Source of the DNA: JAEUQQ01 sp963697285
Lineage (GTDB): Bacteria > Acidobacteriota > Vicinamibacteria > Vicinamibacterales > JAFNAJ01
Assembly (NCBI GenBank): GCA_963697285.1
Contig: CAVONI010000012.1
Location: 372,001 to 436,000 of the forward strand
Direction of reading: 5' to 3'
DNA: 64,000 nucleotides
The position numbers and the translations under genes are program-made. Below, piece after piece: positions 17,339 to 24,024 of this stretch (position 1 is its first letter; each line of letters starts with the position of its first letter). The notes beneath the pieces are model-generated. The model had not been told where the DNA came from. It saw nothing but the letters and a program-made list of their open reading frames with translations, and did not search any database.

Positions 17339-18571
17339 TCAGTGGCCCGACGACTCGGCAGCCACACTCGTCGGGCGGCGTGCCTTGGCGGAGCGGCTGC
17401 GCGCCGCGTAGTTCGACAGTTCTTCGGGCACCCGGCTGTCGCCGTCGGCGCGGGCCACGTCGAGCCCGAAACGCCGCGGAATCTCGCGCACGCGAAACAT
17501 CGGCTCACCGAGGATGTCGTAGTGCATGTTGCGCCGCTTCGGCACGAACCCCGCGTTCTCGATGTTCTCGACGATCTCGACCTCGTCCATGCAGTAGCTG
17601 GCGCCTGCCGCACGCACGACGTTTTCCTCGATCATCACGCTGCCCATGTCATTGGCGCCGAAGGCAAGGCTCAACTGGCCCACCTTGCCGCCCTGCGTGA
17701 CCCACGACGACTGCAGGTTGTGGAAGTTGTCGAGCACGATCCGCGCGGTCGACAGCGTGCGCAGGTATTCGACCCCGGTGGCTTCCACGCCCTCGAGCTC
17801 GGTGTGCTCGGGCTGGTAGCTCCAGGTGATGAAGGCCGTGAAGCCCCCGGTCTCGTCCTGCAGGTCGCGCAACCGCAACATGTGCTCGACGCGCTCGTCG
17901 GGCGTCTCGACGCTCCCGTACATCATGGTCGCCGTCGTGCGCAGGCCCGCGCGATGCGCGTGACGCATCACGTCGAGCCACTCGTCGGCCGACGCCTTCG
18001 AGTAGCAGTTCATCAGCCGGCGCGCGCGATCGACCAGGATCTCGGCACCGCCCCCCGGAATGCTGTCGAGCCCGGCTGCGATCAGGCGTGCGATCACGTC
18101 GGGCACGGGCACGCGCGACAGCCGAGAGATGTGGAGCACCTCGGGCGGCGACAGCGCGTGCAGGCGAAAGGCGGGATAGCGCGACTTGATCGCGCGGAAC
18201 AGGTCTTCGTACCACGCGAGGGGCAGGTCGGGGTTGTGCCCGCCCTGCAGGAGCAACTGCTCTCCGCCCACCGAGAGGGTCTCGTCAATCTTCTCGAAGA
18301 TCTCGTCGAAGCCGAGGACGTAGCCCTCGCTCGATCCGACCTGGCGGTAGAACGCGCAGAACGCGCACCGTGCGACGCAGACGTTCGTGTAGTTGACGTT
18401 GCGGTCGATGATGTACGTCACCACCGGTTCGGGATGGCGACGACGCCTGATGCCGTCGGCAAGCTCGCCCAGCAACGCCGTTGGAGCCTCGCGGTACAGC
18501 AGGCGGGCCTCGTCGCCGTCGACGCGCTCCCCTGCTCGTACCTTGTCGGCCAGTGATCGCAGCGTGGTCAT
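17339..18571 (-). CDS. mqnC: Cyclic dehypoxanthinyl futalosine synthase (radical SAM)
   Basis: This 410-residue radical SAM enzyme cyclises dehypoxanthinyl futalosine in menaquinone synthesis. The 4Fe-4S site is NYTNVCVARCAFCAFYRQVG, with cysteines 65, 69 and 72. Other features are LLQGGHNPDLPLAWYEDLFR, GLDSIPGGGAEIL, ATMMYGSVETPDERVEHMLR and GANDMGSVMIEENVVRAAGA. The last motif separates MqnC from MqnE. The start is the ATG at 18571 (MTTLRSLADKVRAG), just after mqnA. Confidence 0.93.
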   Translation of the reverse strand: MTTLRSLADKVRAGERVDGDEARLLYREAPTALLGELADGIRRRRHPEPVVTYIIDRNVNYTNVCVARCAFCAFYRQVGSSEGYVLGFDEIFEKIDETLSVGGEQLLLQGGHNPDLPLAWYEDLFRAIKSRYPAFRLHALSPPEVLHISRLSRVPVPDVIARLIAAGLDSIPGGGAEILVDRARRLMNCYSKASADEWLDVMRHAHRAGLRTTATMMYGSVETPDERVEHMLRLRDLQDETGGFTAFITWSYQPEHTELEGVEATGVEYLRTLSTARIVLDNFHNLQSSWVTQGGKVGQLSLAFGANDMGSVMIEENVVRAAGASYCMDEVEIVENIENAGFVPKRRNMHYDILGEPMFRVREIPRRFGLDVARADGDSRVPEELSNYAARSRSAKARRPTSVAAESSGH

Positions 18572-18587
18572 TCGTCCTGGTCCCGTC

Positions 18588-19410
18588 CTAGATCGCGTGC
18601 ACGCCGGCGGCGTCGGGGAGTTCGACGAAGCGCGGCTCGGCTGCCCGTGCGACGACGCCCGCGGCTTCTGCCGCACGGTAGAAGCGTGCTCAGGGCCTCG
18701 GTGTGGCGCGTCCCGAGATCGTAATGGATATTGTGACGCAGGTAGGAACGGTTGCGCTCCGCGCGCACGGAATCGCCTTCAGCCGCCGCGTCGGCGATCG
18801 CGTCACGCGCCGCCAGACCGCGCGCCTTGGCCTCGGCGAGCGCCTGCACCACGGGCGGCGCAAGCGCCGCGCGGCGTCCGGCCCAGACCGCCCACACGAA
18901 CGGCAGGCCGGTGTGCGCCGTCCACGCGGCGCCGAGGTCGATCTTCTCGGCGCCAGCCCGCGCAGCGTCGGCGTCGAGTGCCGGGTCGCCGATCAGCAGG
19001 GCCGCGTCACACACCTCGAGCATCTGCGCGAGGTCGGGCCCATGGGGCACGAACGTCGGCGTGATGCCGAAGCGCTCGCGGCACAGCACGCGCGTGAGCG
19101 CCGCCGATGTCCGCGAACTGGTGTCGAGCGCCACGGTCGCGACGCGCTCGATGGGCACGCGCGTGAACAGGGCCACCGAGGCGACCTCGCCCTCCGACGC
19201 GATGGCCATGCCCGGAGCGATGACGTAGTCGCCCTGCAGGTATTCGATCGCGGGAATGAGGCCGATGTCGACCTGGGCGCCGTGCAGGAGCCGCGCACAC
19301 TCCGACGGCACGTCGAACCGCACGTCGAACCGCTCGACATCGTCGGCGAGGCCCTCGACCAGGGGCCTTGCGTTCAGGTAGCCGACCGCACCGATCCGGA
19401 GGCGACTCAT
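18588..19410 (-). CDS. mqnA: Chorismate dehydratase, interrupted by a +1 frameshift near the C-terminus
   Basis: MqnA converts chorismate to 3-enolpyruvylbenzoate, the first futalosine-pathway step. The protein starts MSRLRIGAVGYLNARPLVEG and has the periplasmic-binding-like fold: VDIGLIPAIEYLQGDYVIAP, VALDTSSRTSAALTRVL and LPFVWAVWAGRR. The end departs from the family after HNIHYDLGTRHTEALST. The phase one base over gives FYRAAEAAGVVARAAEPRFV and a TAG at 18588. The minus strand reads ACGCTTCTAC at 18679-18688; dropping one C gives 273 residues. The 4-base overlap with the MqnE-like gene fixes the start. Confidence 0.87.
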
Positions 19411-20306
19411 GCCTGCACCACCGCCCAGCGTCCCGTGCGTTCGACCGGCAAGAGCCCGGCGGCCGTGATGTTGCGGCGAATCTCCTCGAGTGGCGCGCGC
19501 CGCCGGCCCTGCTCGAGCATGTCGAGCGGCGACACGGCGTCGATGTCGTCGGCACCGAACAGCAGTGCGACCTGGGCCAGCTTCGGACCGTAGAGCGACC
19601 AATCGACCTGGATCGACTCGACGTTGTCGAGCCAGAGCCGCGCGAGGGCCACCACCCTGACATCGTCGTACCCGGTCGATGCCTGCTGGGCATCGATGTC
19701 GCGAGGCAGAGGCGCGAAGACGCGCACCATGCCGGTGCGCTTCTGCAGCGCTTTCACGTCACGCAAGACGGGCAGGGCGTCAGCCGTGGTGCGCCCGCGG
19801 CGCACGGTCACGCGGGCAATCGGCAGGCCCGCGTCGTTCACCGCCTGCAGCGCCGCGTCGCGGTCGCCGAGCAGGTCGAGGGGCGCCTCGGCGATCGCGG
19901 CCACGCCGCACTCCCCGAGACCGTCGATGAGGCGGGTCAAGGCCTTCGCGTCGCCACCTGCCAGGTCACCGAGATCGGCAAGCGAGTAGGCCGACACGGC
20001 CGTGCCGTTGGCGCGCGCCGTCACGGCGCGTGCACACTCCAGTGCGGCGTCGAATGACGCCGGACGGCCGACAATCCGCACCTCGCCTGCCGTGGCCGGC
20101 CACCCGGCCGTCGCGGCGGCGTCGCAGGCCACGTCGGCCACGCGCACGAACGTGGTGCGCGCTCCATGCCGGCGCCGCCGCGCCTCGTCGGCGAGCATCC
20201 CCAGGCGCACCAGGTCGGTCGTGCCGACCAGTGACTGCACATCCTCGAAGGTCAGTGGGCGCCCACCGGCGATCTTCTCGCCCACCACCTCCAGCACAGA
20301 ACTCAT
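19407..20306 (-). CDS. MqnE-like protein lacking the radical-SAM cysteine motif
   Basis: The 299-residue protein is co-linear with aminofutalosine synthase MqnE. It has LTFEDVQSLVGTTDLVRLGM and LADEARRRRHG at the start. Late in the sequence come FAPLPRDIDAQQASTGYDDV, VVALARLWLDNVESIQVDWS and YGPKLAQVALLFGADDIDAV. Where MqnE has its CxxxCxxC cluster site, this protein reads TFVRVADVACDAAATAGW with one cysteine (61), and the GGGAE-type SAM/substrate motif is missing. It therefore should not be a radical SAM enzyme. It may be a structural partner of MqnA or MqnC, or a decayed paralogue that kept its frame. It overlaps mqnA by 4 bases. Confidence 0.75.
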   Translation of the reverse strand: MSSVLEVVGEKIAGGRPLTFEDVQSLVGTTDLVRLGMLADEARRRRHGARTTFVRVADVACDAAATAGWPATAGEVRIVGRPASFDAALECARAVTARANGTAVSAYSLADLGDLAGGDAKALTRLIDGLGECGVAAIAEAPLDLLGDRDAALQAVNDAGLPIARVTVRRGRTTADALPVLRDVKALQKRTGMVRVFAPLPRDIDAQQASTGYDDVRVVALARLWLDNVESIQVDWSLYGPKLAQVALLFGADDIDAVSPLDMLEQGRRRAPLEEIRRNITAAGLLPVERTGRWAVVQA

Positions 20307-21241
20307 GACAGGCCTCCGGCAATTGCGTCGGTGATGCGCTGCGCGAGAGCCAGGGCCATCCGGCCCTGCCTGCCGTCGACGCGCGGTGCCCGGCGGTCGC
20401 GGACCGCCTGCACGAAGTCGTCGAGTTCGAGCCGCAGCGGCTCATCACGGGTGATCTCGAGTTTGCCGCCTGCGATCTGCGGCACGGTGCCGCCCTGCCG
20501 CACCAGGCCGAACCGCTCCACTTCCTGGCTCGCGTAGTCGATCGACAGGTACTGGTCCTTCTGGAAGAAACGCACCTTGCGGACGCGTTCGCGGCTGATG
20601 CGGCTGGCCGTGAGGTTCGCGGTGCACCCGGATGCGAACTTGATCCGCGCGTTGGCGATATCGACGCGACCGGTGAGCACGGGAACGCCCACCGCGTCGA
20701 TCGACACGACCTCGCTACGCACGGTGGCAAGCAGCACGTCGATGTCGTGGATCATCAGGTCGAACACCACGTCGATGTCGAGGCTCCGCTCAGGGAACGT
20801 CCCGAGGCGATGCACCTCGACGAAACCCGGATGGGTGACGAAGGGCAACGCGGCCTGGACTGCGGGGTTGAAGCGCTCGGTGTGGCCCACGCCCAGCACG
20901 GCACCGTTGCGCTCGGCGGCCTCGATCAGGGCGTCGGCTTCGTCGAGCGAACGCGCCATCGGTTTCTCGACGAGCACGGCGATGCCGCGCTCGAGAAACG
21001 GCATGGCCAGCTCGTGATGCACCACGGTCGGCGCGGCGATCGTCACCGCGTCGACCTCGCCGATGAGGGCCGAGGCGAGGGTCACGGCACGCGTGCCGTG
21101 CTGCTGCGCAATCTCGGCGGCACGCGACGCGTTGGTATCGCAGACCGCGACCAGGCGCGCGCCCGGCATCTGCGCCAGGATGCGCGCGTGGTGCTTCCCC
21201 AGGTACCCCACGCCGATCGCTGCAATCCGAACCGTGTCCAT
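20303..21241 (-). CDS. Gfo/Idh/MocA-family oxidoreductase (possible UDP-GlcNAc 3-dehydrogenase, GnnA-like)
   Basis: This 312-residue NAD(P)-dependent sugar oxidoreductase has its Rossmann start at RIAAIGVGYLGKHHARILAQ. The substrate/cofactor motif is VLVEKPMARSLDEADALIEA, followed by GVGHTERFNPAV and the DLMIHDIDVLLATV region with the catalytic Asp/His. It begins 5 bases after lpxI in the lipid A block. In some bacteria a Gfo/Idh enzyme in the lpx locus (GnnA) oxidises UDP-GlcNAc before amination to UDP-GlcNAc3N. No GnnB-type aminotransferase is adjacent, so that role is only a suggestion. The start ATG at 21241 is set by family alignment. Confidence 0.78.
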   Translation of the reverse strand: MDTVRIAAIGVGYLGKHHARILAQMPGARLVAVCDTNASRAAEIAQQHGTRAVTLASALIGEVDAVTIAAPTVVHHELAMPFLERGIAVLVEKPMARSLDEADALIEAAERNGAVLGVGHTERFNPAVQAALPFVTHPGFVEVHRLGTFPERSLDIDVVFDLMIHDIDVLLATVRSEVVSIDAVGVPVLTGRVDIANARIKFASGCTANLTASRISRERVRKVRFFQKDQYLSIDYASQEVERFGLVRQGGTVPQIAGGKLEITRDEPLRLELDDFVQAVRDRRAPRVDGRQGRMALALAQRITDAIAGGLS

Positions 21242-21246
21242 GGTCG

Positions 21247-22086
21247 CTACCTGCCCGAGGCGCCGGAACGCCGTTCGCGCCCGACCACCGCGATTCCCGC
21301 CGCGTCGGCCGCACGCACGAAGGCATCGCCGTCGAGTACCAGGGTTTGTCCGGCATCGAGCGACAGGGTGGTCGCACCAGCGCGATCCATCGCCTCGATC
21401 GTGGGCACCCCGACGACCGGCACGTCGAAGCGCATGTCCTGGTTCGGCTTGGCGACCTTGACGACCGCGCACCCTGGTCCCGCAAGTGCGCCCGCGCGGG
21501 CAATGGCGGCGTCGGTGCCCTCCATGGCCTCGACGGCCACGACGGCCCGGTCCTTCACGACCACGGTCTGGCCGATGTCGAGCCCCGCGATCGTGTCGGC
21601 CATCCCGTACCCGAAGGCGAGGTCGTCGGTCTCCAGCGTTGTCGGCGCCCGCCGTGACAGTTGACCGGCTCTTGCCAGGAGCGGTCGCAGGAACAGCGTC
21701 GAATCGAGCAGGTCGATGCCCTTGTCGCGCAGGACGTCGGCCACCGCCGCGATCAACGCATCGGTGTTCTTCGACCGCAGGCGCGTGAGCACCGACAGCA
21801 AGGTCAGGTCGGGCAGCACGCCGCCGAAGATCTGGACGTGCTTGACCTGGCCGGCCATGACCGCCTGCGTCGCCCCGGCGTCGCGCAGGATGGCGATGGC
21901 GGTGCCGAGATGTCCGAGCGAGACGCGATGCACCGCCGCGCCACGCGACGTCGCATAGGCGTCGAGGTCGGCGTCGGCCTCTTCCTTGACGGCGACGACC
22001 GTCACGTCGTGGCCCAGCGCGCGTGCGGCGTCGAGGATGAGAAAGGGGAAGCGTCCGTTGCCGGCGATGATCCCTACACGCGACAC
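21247..22086 (-). CDS. lpxI: UDP-2,3-diacylglucosamine pyrophosphatase LpxI
   Basis: This 279-residue LpxI family (DUF1009) enzyme hydrolyses UDP-2,3-diacylglucosamine to lipid X, replacing LpxH. It has RVGIIAGNGRFPFLILDAAR, MAGQVKHVQIFGGVLPD, DALIAAVADVLRDKGIDLLD and a C-terminal domain with AVVAVEAMEGTDAAIARAG and VGVPTIEAMDRAGATTLSLD. A GTG at 22086 is chosen because GAGGG lies 8 bases ahead and family members start here. An upstream ATG at 22113 would overlap the end of fabZ-lpxA. It is followed by the Gfo/Idh gene after 5 bases. Confidence 0.93.
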   Translation of the reverse strand: MSRVGIIAGNGRFPFLILDAARALGHDVTVVAVKEEADADLDAYATSRGAAVHRVSLGHLGTAIAILRDAGATQAVMAGQVKHVQIFGGVLPDLTLLSVLTRLRSKNTDALIAAVADVLRDKGIDLLDSTLFLRPLLARAGQLSRRAPTTLETDDLAFGYGMADTIAGLDIGQTVVVKDRAVVAVEAMEGTDAAIARAGALAGPGCAVVKVAKPNQDMRFDVPVVGVPTIEAMDRAGATTLSLDAGQTLVLDGDAFVRAADAAGIAVVGRERRSGASGR

Positions 22087-22096
22087 GTCACTGCCC

Positions 22097-23335
22097 TCAG
22101 TCGTCAGACGCATCGTCGGCGCGCTTGCCGCCGCGTCGCAGGGTGACGCCACGTGCCGCGGTGCGGATGAACGAGACCAGCAACTGCACCTCGGGCACCT
22201 GCAGGTCGGGATCCTGCTCGATGTGCTGCAGCGCCTGCGAGGTGTTCATCTTCGACTGCAGCAGCGTCCGGTACGCCTGCCGGATCTGGCGCACCAGCGT
22301 CGCCGAGAACCCGCGCCGCACGAGGCCGATCGTGTTGAGGCCGTAGATCCTGGCGCGGTTGCCGACAGTCTTGCCGTACGGCAGGGCGTCCTTCGTCACG
22401 ACCGAGTAGCCGCCGATGAACGCGTAGCGCCCCACGCGGCAGAACTGGTGCACGCCCGAAAACGCGCTGATGGTGGCGAAGTCCTCGACGTGGACGTGAC
22501 CTCCCAGCGTCGCGCCGTTGCCGAAGATCGTCTCGTCCCCCACGTGGCAGTCGTGGGCGATGTGGGCATACGCCATGAACACGTTCCGGTCGCCGATGTG
22601 CGTCAGCCCGCCGCCGCCCTCGGTGCCGCGATGCACCGTGACGAACTCGCGAAACACGTTGGACGACCCGATCGACACGCGTGTCACGCCGCCGCGGTAC
22701 TTCAAATCCTGCGGTGCGAGCCCAATCGACACGAACGGGTGGAACTCGTTGTGGTCGCCGATGGTGGTCCATCCATCGATGACCGACGACGCCCCGACCC
22801 GGCAGTTGGCCCCGATCCTGACGTTCGGGCCGATGGTCGCGTGCGGGCCGATGACCGTGCCCGGCCCGATCTGGGCGCCGGGGGCGATGATGGCGCTGGG
22901 GTGGATGTCGGTCGGCGCAGCCGAAATCGTCATCCACAGGTCGGCCTCGGCCACGACGTGTTCGCCGACCCATGCGACCGCGCGAGCCTTGGCCAGCGAG
23001 GGACGCGTGCGATCGAGCACGACCTCGAGCCTGACCTGGTCGCCCGGCACGACCGGGCGGCGGAACTTCGCGCGGTCGAACCCGCGGAGCGAGGCTCGTT
23101 CGCGTCCCGAGGCGGCGACCAGCACGGTCGCCGCCTGCGCGAAGGTCTCGAGCATCAACACCCCGGGCATGACAGGTGCGCCAGGAAAGTGCCCCTGGAA
23201 CACCTCCTCGCTGACACTGACGTTCTTGATCGCCACGATCCGGCGGCCCGGTTCGTGCTCGGCGATCGTGTCCACGAGTTGGGCCGGATACCGGCAGGCG
23301 AGCCGCTCGACCGCGTGCGTGAGACGTGCCGACAC
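22097..23335 (-). CDS. FabZ-LpxA fusion: 3-hydroxyacyl-ACP dehydratase / UDP-GlcNAc O-acyltransferase
   Basis: One 412-residue frame holds two enzymes. Residues 1-140 are a FabZ hotdog domain with catalytic His49 (QGHFPGAPVMPG) and Glu63 (MLETFAQAAT). Residues 143-412 are LpxA, a hexapeptide-repeat helix starting DIHPSAIIAPGAQIGPGTVI. It has HPFVSIGLAPQDLKYRG, the catalytic His261 in AYAHIAHDCHVG and FSGVHQFCRVGRYAFIGGYS. The dehydratase and the acyltransferase both use 3-hydroxyacyl-ACP. The GTG at 23335 fits where FabZ starts and lies 14 bases after the skp stop; the frame stays open upstream into skp. The fusion point has no stop or frame change. Confidence 0.9.
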   Translation of the reverse strand: MSARLTHAVERLACRYPAQLVDTIAEHEPGRRIVAIKNVSVSEEVFQGHFPGAPVMPGVLMLETFAQAATVLVAASGRERASLRGFDRAKFRRPVVPGDQVRLEVVLDRTRPSLAKARAVAWVGEHVVAEADLWMTISAAPTDIHPSAIIAPGAQIGPGTVIGPHATIGPNVRIGANCRVGASSVIDGWTTIGDHNEFHPFVSIGLAPQDLKYRGGVTRVSIGSSNVFREFVTVHRGTEGGGGLTHIGDRNVFMAYAHIAHDCHVGDETIFGNGATLGGHVHVEDFATISAFSGVHQFCRVGRYAFIGGYSVVTKDALPYGKTVGNRARIYGLNTIGLVRRGFSATLVRQIRQAYRTLLQSKMNTSQALQHIEQDPDLQVPEVQLLVSFIRTAARGVTLRRGGKRADDASDD

Positions 23336-23349
23336 GGGGGCGGTGCGCC

Positions 23350-23973
23350 CTACTGCTTCGGCGCTGCTGCGCCGGCAGACACCATCTGGTCGAACCGCTT
23401 GATCACGTCGCTGGTGACGTCGAGACCCGGGTAGGCCCACACGACGCCGGCGTCAGCCACGCTGAACACCATCTGGAGGTTCTTCTCCTTGGCAACCGCA
23501 TCGATGACCGGCATCAGCTTGCGCTGGAATTCGGCCTGCAGCTCCTGCTGGAGTTCCTGCACCTCGGCCTGCGCGTCCTGCGTGTAGCGCTGGATGTCGA
23601 CGGTCAGCTTCTCGATGTCCTTCTCGAGCGTGCCCCGTGCTGTGTCGTTCAGCATCGTGCCGCCCTTCTGCAGCTTCTCCTGGTTGTCGGTGAGCTGCTT
23701 CTGCTTGGCCGCAAGTTCCGCGACCTTCTTGTCATTGAGCGCCTTGACCTTGGTCGTCGCCGAACGGCCTTCGACCGATTCGTTGGCAATGCGCTGAATG
23801 TTCAGGTACGCGAACTTCGCGCCCTCGGGGAACGCGAGCGCAGGCGGCGCCTGGGCCGCGGGCTGCGCGGCAGGCTGCGCGGCGGCCGGCGTGGCCGGTG
23901 CCGGCTGCTGGGCGTACGAGGGACCAGCCACCAGCAGGGCACTGAGGGCAACGGCGAGAACGAGCGACTTCAT
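23350..23973 (-). CDS. skp: Periplasmic chaperone OmpH/Skp family
   Basis: This 207-residue secreted protein has signal peptide MKSLVLAVALSALLVAGPSYA, then an Ala/Pro/Gln-rich stretch. The Skp core (FAYLNIQRIANESVEGRSA) is followed by a long charged coiled coil with many Lys, Glu and Gln (about residues 70-160). Skp holds unfolded outer-membrane proteins for BamA. It follows bamA by 51 bases. The start is the ATG at 23973, with an AAAGGA Shine-Dalgarno upstream; a codon 18 bases earlier is less suitable. Confidence 0.9.
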   Translation of the reverse strand: MKSLVLAVALSALLVAGPSYAQQPAPATPAAAQPAAQPAAQAPPALAFPEGAKFAYLNIQRIANESVEGRSATTKVKALNDKKVAELAAKQKQLTDNQEKLQKGGTMLNDTARGTLEKDIEKLTVDIQRYTQDAQAEVQELQQELQAEFQRKLMPVIDAVAKEKNLQMVFSVADAGVVWAYPGLDVTSDVIKRFDQMVSAGAAAPKQ

Positions 23974-24024
23974 CGGCAAACGTCCTTTCACTGGGGAATG
24001 AGCACTACGGGCACGTGGCGGGAC

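Noticed and set aside
15691..17700. A 669-codon open frame on the plus strand opposite the prenyltransferase and deaminase genes
   Set aside because: The opposite strand carries recognisable enzymes. This frame is Arg/Ser/Pro-rich with no domain and no ribosome-binding site.
19407..20306. Explaining the missing cysteines of the MqnE-like protein by a frameshift
   Set aside because: The frame is continuous and family-like before and after the region. Neighbouring phases do not supply a CxxxCxxC motif there.
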